Assembly (NCBI RefSeq): GCF_905175375.1 | Contig: NZ_CAJIMS010000001.1 | Coordinates: forward strand, 620,001 to 684,000 | Direction: 5' to 3' | DNA: 64,000 nucleotides | Origin: Chryseobacterium aquaeductus | Lineage (GTDB): Bacteria; Bacteroidota; Bacteroidia; Flavobacteriales; Weeksellaceae | Shown: positions 1 to 6,879 of the stretch, piece after piece | Numbering within the stretch: position 1 is the stretch's first letter | Layout of the letters: each line of letters starts with the position of its first letter | Translations under genes and position numbers: made by a program | The notes under the pieces: model-generated | Database searches by the model: none | What the model was told of the DNA's origin: nothing | What the model saw: only the letters and a program-made list of their open reading frames with translations

Positions 1-1
1 A

Positions 2-925
2 AATACTTTTAAGAATATACAAAAAAATAAAGTCCCGTCTAAAGTACTAAGTGAAGATAACAAAGCCTCTTCTATTTTAAGAGATAACTTCAACCAGGAT
101 TTCGTAAATGTCTTTTGTGACGACGAACAGATGGTGGAAGAAATGAAAAATTATCTGGAAGTCATAGCACCTGAACGCAAAAACATCGTACAGTATTATG
201 ATTCTCACATTCCTCTCCTCGAATATTATAACGTTGAAAAACAGCTTAAACAAAGCTTTGGAAAACACGTAAATATTCCAAGTTCAAAAGGTGCTTATCT
301 TGTTATAGAACATACAGAAGCCCTGCACGTAATTGACGTCAACTCCGGAAACAACATTAAATCCGGAAACATTGCTACGAAAGAACACGGTCTAAGCGTG
401 AACAAAATGGCAGCCACAGAAATAGCAAGACAGTTACGTCTGCGTGATATGGGAGGTATTATCGTAATCGATTTTATCGACATGGTAAACCCAGATCACA
501 GAAGAGATTTGTTTGAACATCTGAAAACAGAAATGAGCCGCGACAAAGCGCGACACAAAATTTTGCCTCCAAGTAAGTTTGGACTGATACAAATTACCAG
601 ACAGAGAAATCGTCCGGAAAAACAAATCGACATTAAAGAAGAAAACCCCAACAAAGACGGAGAAATCGTAGCTCCGATCGTCATTGTTGAGAAAATGGAA
701 GACACCATAAGAACCATTATGCAGAAAGGTGATAAAGGAAAACTTTATCTGCATGTACATCCTTTCGTAGAAGCATTCCTTACAAAAGGATTCAAGAGCA
801 TACGGGTAAAATGGTATCTGAAGTACAAAAAATGGGTTACCATTATCCCAAGGGATTCTTTCAAGTATTTAGAATACAAAATCTACAATTCGAAAAAAGA
901 AGAATTAAGCGGATATTCTAACTAA
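2..925 (+). CDS. rng: Ribonuclease E/G family protein, C-terminal part (5' end outside window)
   Basis: Frame 2 is open from the first base, so the window starts inside the gene; 307 codons are visible. The catalytic DNase I-like core of RNase E/G is recognisable: VIDVNSGN and GGIIVIDFIDM carry the two magnesium-binding aspartates known in the family. The enzyme cleaves single-stranded RNA in 5' rRNA maturation and mRNA turnover in the cytoplasm. After the core, the place where proteobacterial enzymes have a CPxC zinc-link reads EENPNKDGEIVAPIVI with no cysteines, so zinc-mediated dimerisation of the E. coli type is not expected. The protein ends soon after, without the long scaffold tail of E. 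coli RNase E, hence RNase G rather than E. A strong terminator follows. Identity is sure; the exact symbol is by family. Confidence 0.9.
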   Translation, partial: NTFKNIQKNKVPSKVLSEDNKASSILRDNFNQDFVNVFCDDEQMVEEMKNYLEVIAPERKNIVQYYDSHIPLLEYYNVEKQLKQSFGKHVNIPSSKGAYLVIEHTEALHVIDVNSGNNIKSGNIATKEHGLSVNKMAATEIARQLRLRDMGGIIVIDFIDMVNPDHRRDLFEHLKTEMSRDKARHKILPPSKFGLIQITRQRNRPEKQIDIKEENPNKDGEIVAPIVIVEKMEDTIRTIMQKGDKGKLYLHVHPFVEAFLTKGFKSIRVKWYLKYKKWVTIIPRDSFKYLEYKIYNSKKEELSGYSN

Positions 926-932
926 AAATCAT

Positions 933-965
933 AAAAAACCTCTAGATTTTCTGGAGGTTTTTTGT
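933..965 (+). terminator. Rho-independent terminator after rng
   Basis: AAAACCTC, an AT-rich loop, then GAGGTTTTTTG forms a hairpin followed by a T run, 8 nt after the stop codon of the RNase gene. Confidence 0.85.
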
Positions 966-1312
966 TTGACGCTTAACCCATTTAATCAGCAAGTTGATTC
1001 TCCATTTTCATTTGTAATAAAAAATATTTAAAGAGATATATTGTACTTAAAATAAATAAATCCCTACCTGTATTTTCGACAAGCTATTTTTATGTTTTTT
1101 CGACATTCTCAAAGTCCCATCAATAAAGCGTTTCGATATTTTTGAAAACCAGATAAAAAACCATATAAATCACAAAAAAAAGACATATTAGTTACAGATT
1201 ATGAAAAAGACAATATAAGAGGGATTAAATTACAAAATTCAGTAAAAATTTATGTTTATACACGTAAATGATACGTTTATTTCGTATATTTATTTACTGA
1301 AAACTAAGGCCG
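966..1312. other. Intergenic region upstream of the LuxR regulator
   Basis: About 350 bp without a credible gene and very AT-rich. It holds two copies of TTTTCGACA at 1073-1081 and 1097-1105 (24 bp apart, same face of the helix) and, close to the start codon, the dyad elements listed separately at 1252-1287. No clear TAnnTTTG element with the right spacing was found, so the transcription start of the regulator is unresolved. Confidence 0.5.
1252..1287. promoter_or_regulatory. Candidate operator pair in the LuxR regulator promoter
   Basis: Contains TGTTTATAC (1253-1261), an exact 9-mer also present in the curli operon promoter at 6616-6624, and the interrupted palindrome ATACG-TTTATTT-CGTAT (1271-1287). 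Both lie 26-60 bp before the start codon. Similarity to the motifs before the curlin gene and the csg operon suggests autoregulation by the LuxR protein; this is inference from sequence only. Confidence 0.4.
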
Positions 1313-1960
1313 ATGAAACCTAATTTAACTATTTTTGATGAACCTCTCTTATATACGGAAGGTTTGTCTAAACTGCTTTTGCAGAACAAAATTTTTAGTT
1401 CCATAGAAATTTTTAATACTACCGAACGATTATATAATCACATTGCAGAAAATCCCCCCAAATTTCTAATGATCAGCTCAAACATTTTGATGTTGAGTGA
1501 ACTTTACAATTGTATTGATACTATAGCTTCTCAAAACAAAAATATCAAAATAATGGTCATTGGTAATTCGCATGATGTGATCGTTATCCGAAAACTTTTT
1601 AATAAAGGTATTAAAAGCTATCTTGATAAAAACAGTTGCTATGATGAGTTCATCAAATCTGTGAATGCTCTAAGTTCCGATGAAATATACATCTGTGAGT
1701 ATGCTAAGGAAATGATGATCAATTTCATCAGCAGCGAACAAGAAAAACACACCCCAAACATCAAAGAACCACTTACAAGACGCGAGTTGGAAATTCTAAA
1801 ACTCATTTGTGATGGCCACAGCAGTAAAGATATTAGTGGACAGCTCTTTATCAGCATCAACACCGTCGAAACTCATCGCAAAAGAATTCTCATGAAGCTG
1901 AATGTGAAGAATTCTGTAGGTGTTGTGAAGTATGCGATGGAAAACAACATCATTAATTAA
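1313..1960 (+). CDS. Orphan LuxR/NarL-type regulator with degenerate receiver (CsgD analogue)
   Basis: 215 residues: an N-terminal REC-like domain (about 1-125) and a LuxR HTH (about 150-210; LTRRELEILKLI ... INTVETHRKRILMKL). The receiver keeps one acidic residue of the acidic pocket (FDE, 8-10) and the switch lysine in YLDKNS, but the phosphoacceptor aspartate is replaced: the strand FLMISSN has Ser55 where Asp is expected. Activity is therefore unlikely to depend on ordinary phosphorylation. E. coli CsgD, the curli master regulator, also has a LuxR HTH behind an atypical receiver. No histidine kinase is adjacent, and the next genes are a complete curli locus on the opposite strand, ending 75 bp away. 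I infer that this protein controls curli. It may not be an orthologue of CsgD; degenerate receivers have arisen repeatedly. Confidence 0.8.
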   Translation: MKPNLTIFDEPLLYTEGLSKLLLQNKIFSSIEIFNTTERLYNHIAENPPKFLMISSNILMLSELYNCIDTIASQNKNIKIMVIGNSHDVIVIRKLFNKGIKSYLDKNSCYDEFIKSVNALSSDEIYICEYAKEMMINFISSEQEKHTPNIKEPLTRRELEILKLICDGHSSKDISGQLFISINTVETHRKRILMKLNVKNSVGVVKYAMENNIIN

Positions 1961-1971
1961 AAAAAGTTATA

Positions 1972-2020
1972 AACCAAAAAAATCAAAATCCGAAAAAGGT
2001 TTTGATTTTTTTTGGTTATT
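1972..2020. terminator. Bidirectional terminator between regulator and curli operon
   Basis: AACCAAAAAAATCAAAATCC and AGGTTTTGATTTTTTTTGGTT form a stem of about 20 bp around a short loop, with A and T runs on both sides. It separates two convergent genes and can serve both strands. Confidence 0.8.
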
Positions 2021-2035
2021 TTTTTCAAAAAAAGT

Positions 2036-3541
2036 CTATTCGTAGTCAGGCATTTCTGCGTTGTTGAACAATACAGCACGATTCAGATCAATCATCAGAT
2101 TATTTAAATCTACCACCACCACATTTCTCTGCGAAATATTGTCATTTGAAGTATTCATAAAAATTATCTGAGAATTGTTGGGTGAAAACCTTGGGTCAAG
2201 ATCATTAGTGCCGACAGGTTTGTCACTTTCTAATGTCATATCATAGGATGTATTGTTCACCAGATTATAAATAAAAATATGCGAATCTAGTTGTCTGTAA
2301 TTAGAATCCTGATACCCAGAGACATCATGTGTGTATAGCAATTTTTGTCCGTCAATAGAAAAATTAAGTCCACCTGTGGCTCCAGTTGGAGCAGCAAAAA
2401 CATTCTGAATCACATTGCCCAGCATATCGATAATGAATATTTTGGTATTATAACCACTGAAATTATTAGTCTTAACGGCTATTTTACTATTATCGTAACT
2501 CCAGTCTACTTCCGAAATGAGGCTTCCGTCTGCAGTTGTGTAAAGGAGTTGTTGCCCGGTTCCATCTTTATTAATTTTGTACAGTTTATCAAAATTTGAA
2601 TAAATAAGTGCGCTTCCACTTGTATTCCAGGAAAAATCTAATTCATCATGATTAAATCCTGCTACGGGAATCTGAGTCACTTTAAGAAGATTGGTACCAT
2701 CCGGATTTACTGTAAAAATGTGGCTTCCGCCTGCATCTGTTCTCAAAAAAGCAATCAATCCTGCGTTATTATTCTTTCTGGGTCTCCAGCTGTTGCTTGA
2801 CGAATTGGTCAATTGAAAGTTGTTTCCCAACTCGTCACTTGACATAATGACAAAATTTCCGTTTTGCTTGCGAGTATAATGATAACGATTTGCAGGAGTT
2901 GTAATAGTGGTAAATTTAAATACCGGACTCAGAACATCAGGATGAATATCGTCTGAAACTGCAACCTGCCAGAAATAACTTACCCCAAACTGCAAATTGG
3001 TGAGGGTATAGTTTTTTACCTTCAGATCATTGATCTGAATGACATCTGTATTGATGTTATTCTTTACGGTAAGTTTATAGGTGAGGCTGTCTGTAGTATC
3101 AGGATCGGTAGCATTCCAACTAAGCATTACAGAAAGTGGTTGATTTGTTGCATTATCAATCGGGCTCAGTAATTGTGGAGCACTGGGCGGAGAGTTGAGA
3201 GATTCATCATCATCCATCTCAAAAACAAGAGTGATTACTTGATTATCATTCTGAATATTTACGGCCTGAAAATTGGCAACATAACCCGTCAGTTCAGCTT
3301 TTACAGAATAATTGCCTGCGGGAATATCTTTTATTTCAAACATTCCGTCTTTATCGCTAAAAACCGTCTGTGTACTGGGTGTTGTAAATATCTTGGCATT
3401 GGCAATGGGTTCGTTGGTTCCTTTTTTGACAACTCTACCTTTTAATACACCTTTTTGCGCCAATTCTACTAAATCTTCGCTACACGATGCCAAAGAGAAC
3501 AGCAAAACCAATATTGAGAATATTTTGATATATGTTTTCAT
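2036..3541 (-). CDS. Curli-operon lipoprotein: CarboxypepD_reg-like, FnIII-like and WD40-like propeller domains
   Basis: 501 residues with a lipoprotein signal peptide (SLASC, Cys20). Then a carboxypeptidase-regulatory-like beta sandwich (about 30-110; LKGRVVKKGTNEPIANAKIF), a fibronectin type III-like domain (about 118-212; FWQVAVSDD) and a C-terminal beta-propeller of TolB/PD40 type (about 215-495) with repeats such as NPDGTNLLKVTQ and NKDGTGQQLLY. It starts 11 bp after the csgG stop and is the last gene of the curli operon. The composition suggests a surface- or periplasm-facing lipoprotein that binds another protein or a glycan, perhaps anchoring the fibre to the envelope. No E. coli curli protein looks like this, so the role is inferred from position alone. 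Confidence 0.75.
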   Translation of the reverse strand: MKTYIKIFSILVLLFSLASCSEDLVELAQKGVLKGRVVKKGTNEPIANAKIFTTPSTQTVFSDKDGMFEIKDIPAGNYSVKAELTGYVANFQAVNIQNDNQVITLVFEMDDDESLNSPPSAPQLLSPIDNATNQPLSVMLSWNATDPDTTDSLTYKLTVKNNINTDVIQINDLKVKNYTLTNLQFGVSYFWQVAVSDDIHPDVLSPVFKFTTITTPANRYHYTRKQNGNFVIMSSDELGNNFQLTNSSSNSWRPRKNNNAGLIAFLRTDAGGSHIFTVNPDGTNLLKVTQIPVAGFNHDELDFSWNTSGSALIYSNFDKLYKINKDGTGQQLLYTTADGSLISEVDWSYDNSKIAVKTNNFSGYNTKIFIIDMLGNVIQNVFAAPTGATGGLNFSIDGQKLLYTHDVSGYQDSNYRQLDSHIFIYNLVNNTSYDMTLESDKPVGTNDLDPRFSPNNSQIIFMNTSNDNISQRNVVVVDLNNLMIDLNRAVLFNNAEMPDYE

Positions 3542-3552
3542 AGCTTACGTTT

Positions 3553-4917
3553 TTACTTTTTTCCGATATAAAAATTGATTCCTAAGGCAAATCTCAATGC
3601 CTGATCTTTTCTTTTACCATTTACAAAATCTTCCCAATCATCAGTAAATCCCATATCATACTGCGAGGAAAGACGTAAACCAAGATTTTTTTGAACCAAA
3701 TACTCTAATCCACCTCCAAACTGACCTTTATATCTGGCTTTATCCGTAGAAAAGACAGTTCCTAAACCAGCATATATATAAGGTGAAAGTTTAAATTGAG
3801 GAATAATTAAATATTCAAGATTGACTTCTGTAGAAACAAATGTGCGTGAGAGGATTTTTTCGTTTTCTATGGAGAATACATTTGCATTTGCTTCAAGATT
3901 AAAATTATCTGCAAGAAAATATTTTATGCCCAACTTTCCACCAACCGTTGTTTTGGGGTTTACGTAATCTACTCTTCCTTTGTTGGCTTCAATTTGAGCA
4001 AAAACAGAAATATTCTGTCTGTTGTTGGTGGGATATTTATTTCCGACAAGACGGTTGTTGCTTATTTCCTGCTCGGCATTGTATTCGTCTACCAATTTTT
4101 GGTATTTTGATGGTGTATCAATAGCTTTTCCCCAAATCTTATCTCTAATACCTTCTACGATTAAGGATTTCACTGCTTTCTCAATAGCATCTGTAACTGC
4201 CATCTGAATTGGCTCGTTTTGAGTTACCCCGACCTCACCTTCCAATAATCTTTCTGTATCTACATATTTGAAGAAACTTCCGTTGATACTTGTAGAAAGA
4301 ATAGTTTTAGAAACATATACGGTTTTCAGAATTTCACCATTTAATGTAGAAACCGCTCTTAAATAAATGGTAATTCTATCTTGTCTGTACTGTGTAGAGG
4401 CACCAATACCGAAGTATCTGGCTCCGATACCACCAGTCATAATATTACTATCGTAAGAGATCACACCGCCCTCCAGAAGAGTTCCGGCATACAATAACGG
4501 TGGTAATGCAGGACTGCTTTTATCTACATCTTTAAGGTATTCCTGACGGGTTGATCTTATGATTTGTCTTTCGTTGAGGAGATTGGCAATATTTTCTCTT
4601 TCAATAGGTGTAAACCATCTGCTGTCTTCCAATGCTTTAATAAGGATGGTTGTAGTGCCCTGCGGAACAGCTGTACTCCAGTTATTTCCGTTTTCTGAAG
4701 GTTTATACTGACCAGTCTGATCTCTGAACTTATAGACACCAATGACAATTTTTTCTTTCGGGAGCGGAAGGTTTCTCAGCTCTGTGGTATAAGGAGTAAT
4801 CTCACCTATCATAGACTTCTCTTTCTCGGCAGGAAGACCAAGAATAGATGTACAACTTTGCAGCAAAAATACAAGCGCACTGGCAACTACGATCCTGAAT
4901 TTCGTATAGATTCTCAT
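3553..4917 (-). CDS. csgG: CsgG, curli secretion channel, with extra C-terminal barrel-like domain
   Basis: 454 residues, against about 277 in E. coli. Lipoprotein signal peptide (LLQSC), then a clear CsgG domain (about 35-275): VIGVYKFRDQTGQYKP, SRWFTPIERENIANLLNER, ARYFGIGASTQYRQDRITIYLRAVS. CsgG forms the nonameric outer-membrane pore that exports curlins. After residue about 295 there is an additional 160-residue region of alternating hydrophobic strands ending in FALGINFYIGKK, with an aromatic near the end as in outer-membrane barrel proteins (GGKLGIKYFLADNFNLEANA, LSPYIYAGLGTVFS). That tail is absent from the proteobacterial protein and looks like an 8-stranded OmpA/OprD-like barrel. 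Operon position: 29 bp after csgF and 11 bp before the lipoprotein gene. Confidence 0.93.
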   Translation of the reverse strand: MRIYTKFRIVVASALVFLLQSCTSILGLPAEKEKSMIGEITPYTTELRNLPLPKEKIVIGVYKFRDQTGQYKPSENGNNWSTAVPQGTTTILIKALEDSRWFTPIERENIANLLNERQIIRSTRQEYLKDVDKSSPALPPLLYAGTLLEGGVISYDSNIMTGGIGARYFGIGASTQYRQDRITIYLRAVSTLNGEILKTVYVSKTILSTSINGSFFKYVDTERLLEGEVGVTQNEPIQMAVTDAIEKAVKSLIVEGIRDKIWGKAIDTPSKYQKLVDEYNAEQEISNNRLVGNKYPTNNRQNISVFAQIEANKGRVDYVNPKTTVGGKLGIKYFLADNFNLEANANVFSIENEKILSRTFVSTEVNLEYLIIPQFKLSPYIYAGLGTVFSTDKARYKGQFGGGLEYLVQKNLGLRLSSQYDMGFTDDWEDFVNGKRKDQALRFALGINFYIGKK

Positions 4918-4946
4918 GGTAAGTCTTTAGTTTTAGTTTCTATTCA

Positions 4947-5354
4947 TTATTTCGGAATCACGATCTCAGATTGCTCACCTGTAACGGTATCCAAAATACT
5001 AATCATCATACCCTGACCTGTATTGGTGATTTGAAGATAAAGTGAGCCAAACATATAATTACCTGCCTGCACACCACCTGTCCCAAACTGATCTTGGAAT
5101 AATTTTCTTGATAATTCGCTTAAAATCTGCCGGTTTAAACTATCTGTAAAATTGCTTAATGAGCCTGAATTACCGGTAGCACCCGTAGTCACTTTATCAT
5201 CAAACTGGTTTTGGGCACTTGCCGAACTTAATAACCACTGATAATTGAATGTATCTCCGCCAAAGGCAGGATTTATGGGTTTATAAACGAGCTGTTGAGA
5301 TTTTGCCAGGAAAATTCCTGAAAAAAAAATCAACGTTATAAAAAAAGTTTTCAT
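4947..5354 (-). CDS. csgF: CsgF, curli assembly factor
   Basis: 135 residues counted from MKTFFITLIFF. A longer frame extends to 5405, but that would place the signal peptide internally and overlap csgE; the chosen start leaves 10 bp after the csgE stop. Signal peptide ends at AKSQQ. The mature N-terminus QLVYKPINPAFGGDTFNY, then WLLSSASAQNQ, matches the conserved CsgF head, in which NPxFGG inserts into the CsgG pore. In E. coli CsgF caps the channel and couples secretion to nucleation on the surface. Family-typical length. Confidence 0.92.
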   Translation of the reverse strand: MKTFFITLIFFSGIFLAKSQQLVYKPINPAFGGDTFNYQWLLSSASAQNQFDDKVTTGATGNSGSLSNFTDSLNRQILSELSRKLFQDQFGTGGVQAGNYMFGSLYLQITNTGQGMMISILDTVTGEQSEIVIPK

Positions 5355-5364
5355 GGTTTTAGTT

Positions 5365-6096
5365 TTAGTAGATGAATTCGTTTTTAATGAGATTCTTTCG
5401 GGCATTAAAATCTTTGATGTACCGCAAGGTGTATTCTAGCTGCTCTTTAAGATAATCTTCACTGGGATTGGTCATAAAACTATATACCAGTTTGTCATCA
5501 ATCTGTATATTGATTTGTCCGCTGGTACCTCTGGCAGGCAACTCGGTAATGGTAATTGCAGAATTGCTTTTGTCCGGAATTTGGCTGTATTGTATATAAA
5601 ACAAATCATAAAAATCTTTCCCTACTTTACTTTTTGTTTCATCAATAGTGAGCCCGCTGAGTTCGAAAGCTTCTTCTTTTTCGACTACACTCACCTTTTT
5701 ATTAAAAAAATCCTGATTTATTTCTAAACTGTCTTTAGCTATAAGTTTTTGTGTCTGCTCGTCACGTATATACAAGAATGCTTTCAAAGCGTCTCGCTTA
5801 TCCAGATTCACACTCATCTCAGACAAAGCTTTGCTCTCATTGGGATTGATAGAGAATTTCCCGCTCTGTTTATTATTAGAAAGATTTCCGCTGGCTCCTT
5901 TTTTTATTGAAATTAAAAGATAATTGAGCTCCTGATATGTTGAAGAATTGTTGGTGACTAATGCTTTAATTTTCAATTGTTTTTCGACAAAATTTTTCTC
6001 AATTTTTGCAATAATCTTTCTGTCATCCTGCCCATAAATGTTTATCGACAGGAAAACAAAAAGAAATGTATAAAATATGAGAATGAAATTTTTCAT
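5365..6096 (-). CDS. csgE: CsgE with an extra N-terminal CsgH/CsgC-like domain
   Basis: 243 residues against about 129 in E. coli. Signal peptide ends at NIYGQ. The C-terminal half (about 140-243) is CsgE: LSGLTIDETKSKVGKDFYDL, TITELPARGTSGQINIQID, then a helical tail FMTNPSEDYLKEQLEY. CsgE plugs the periplasmic mouth of CsgG and selects substrates. The N-terminal half (about 25-135) is a predicted beta sandwich (KLKIKALVTNN pattern, SGKFSINPNESKALSEM, VNLDKRDALKAFLYI) that resembles CsgH/CsgC, periplasmic proteins that stop premature amyloid formation; I recognise this only by pattern. If correct, gatekeeper and chaperone are one polypeptide here, and indeed no separate csgC/csgH gene is present. 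Ten bp follow the upstream gene. Confidence 0.85.
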   Translation of the reverse strand: MKNFILIFYTFLFVFLSINIYGQDDRKIIAKIEKNFVEKQLKIKALVTNNSSTYQELNYLLISIKKGASGNLSNNKQSGKFSINPNESKALSEMSVNLDKRDALKAFLYIRDEQTQKLIAKDSLEINQDFFNKKVSVVEKEEAFELSGLTIDETKSKVGKDFYDLFYIQYSQIPDKSNSAITITELPARGTSGQINIQIDDKLVYSFMTNPSEDYLKEQLEYTLRYIKDFNARKNLIKNEFIY

Positions 6097-6106
6097 GGTT
6101 TAAAGA

Positions 6107-6520
6107 TTAATAATTCCTCATAAAGATGGTCATATTCTCACCTTTTACATTGAGATGCAATCCTTCAGATATGCTGTTGCTTCCGGTAATATCTACCCAA
6201 TTATTGTTTCCCTCTGTAGTGATTGCAGTTTTAGATTCTTTTGACGTAAAAGCATTATTGTAATAAATACTGTTTTGATCACCAAATTGCTGCACTACAA
6301 TATTGGTTCTTGTATTGATTTGCAGATCTGCGCTGTTTTGATCGCCCAACTGTATAACCTGTGTTGAGGAAGATGAAGAAATGGGCTGCTCCAGATTTTG
6401 CAATGTAATAACATCGATAGCTGTCTGACTGTTGATACGATTCCAGTCTATCTGTTGCGAGTTTGCCAACATCGTTGAGAGAAACGCAAGGGTAATAAAT
6501 ATTTTCTCAAAGATTTTCAT
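6107..6520 (-). CDS. Minor curlin-like secreted protein (possible CsgB/nucleator role)
   Basis: 137 residues from MKIFEKIFITL; an upstream in-frame ATG at 6586 would bury the signal peptide. Signal peptide ends at LANSQQ. The mature part carries a few degenerate curlin-type units: VIQLGDQNSADLQI, VVQQFGDQNSIYY, TEGNNNWVDITGSNS, with the Q-x-G-x-x-N spacing of CsgA/CsgB. First gene of the csg operon, with its own promoter. Its size is close to E. coli CsgB (151 residues), and it sits where a nucleating minor subunit would be expected, but the repeats are too degenerate to assign csgB firmly. Confidence 0.7.
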   Translation of the reverse strand: MKIFEKIFITLAFLSTMLANSQQIDWNRINSQTAIDVITLQNLEQPISSSSSTQVIQLGDQNSADLQINTRTNIVVQQFGDQNSIYYNNAFTSKESKTAITTEGNNNWVDITGSNSISEGLHLNVKGENMTIFMRNY

Positions 6521-6532
6521 TTTTATTTTTTT

Positions 6533-6563
6533 TAAAGGTACTTGAATACAGTGCTTTACAAAA
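6533..6563 (-). promoter_or_regulatory. Promoter of the csg operon
   Basis: On the minus strand TTTTG (6559-6563), 18 bp, then TACCTTTA (6533-6540), one mismatch from TAnnTTTG. It lies 12 bp before the start codon of the first gene, so the 5' leader would be short. Confidence 0.55.
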
Positions 6564-6590
6564 CACGTTAAACAGTGACACATCAAAAAT

Positions 6591-6626
6591 CACGGTTTAC
6601 CATTACATCCTACCGTGTTTATACGG
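6591..6626. promoter_or_regulatory. Candidate curli operator upstream of the csg operon
   Basis: CACGGT (6591-6596) and ACCGTG (6612-6617) form a perfect inverted repeat with a 15-bp spacer. The second arm is also part of the dyad CCGTGTTTATACGG (6613-6626). The 18-bp block CTACCGTGTTTATACGGA recurs with 16 matches on the other strand before the curlin gene. Placed 50-95 bp upstream of the proposed -7 element, as expected for an activator site. Confidence 0.45.
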
Positions 6627-6640
6627 AGATTGTTTTAGCC

Positions 6641-6667
6641 AAAAAAGGAGAAACCGAAGTCTCTCCT
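6641..6667 (-). terminator. Terminator with UUCG tetraloop in the curli intergenic region
   Basis: On the minus strand AGGAGAGAC-TTCG-GTTTCTCCT followed by TTTTTT: a 9-bp stem (one G-T pair) with a UUCG loop. It lies between the curlin terminator and the csg promoter, so it would end a transcript that belongs to neither gene, or act as an attenuator/second terminator. Confidence 0.8.
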
Positions 6668-6715
6668 AATCTATAATTTAAATATGATGAAATTTTCTAA
6701 CGTGCTAAAGTATCC
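6641..6715 (-). ncRNA. Candidate small RNA between curlin and csg operon
   Basis: The UUCG-loop terminator at 6641-6667 is preceded on the minus strand by TACTTTAG, a near match to TAnnTTTG, with a TTG 21 bp upstream of it. This would give an RNA of about 60 nt. No open frame fits. It could instead be a second terminator for read-through from the curlin gene. Speculative. Confidence 0.25.
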
Positions 6716-6817
6716 AAATACGATTTACAATTACAAGTATTACTATCCGAGAGATAATTTTTTTAATAATTGTTTTGCTGTGTAAACAAAATTATCATTA
6801 GAAAAATCCTGCTTTGA

Positions 6818-6856
6818 AAAAAATGTATAGGAAATTTGACCTTCCTATACATTTTA
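6818..6856 (-). terminator. Terminator of the curlin gene
   Basis: AAATGTATAGGAA (from about 6820) and TTCCTATACATTT pair around an 8-nt loop; on the minus strand the hairpin ends in a T run. It starts 24 bp after the curlin stop codon and makes curlin monocistronic. Confidence 0.85.
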
Positions 6857-6879
6857 TTTGGAAGAAACTCTGTTTAAGG

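Noticed and set aside
4947..5405. Longer CsgF frame starting at 5405
   Set aside because: Overlaps csgE by 41 bp and hides the signal peptide; ATG at 5354 is better.
6107..6586. Upstream start of the minor curlin-like gene at 6586
   Set aside because: The added residues are cysteine-rich and unlike a secretion signal; the proposed promoter lies inside that stretch.
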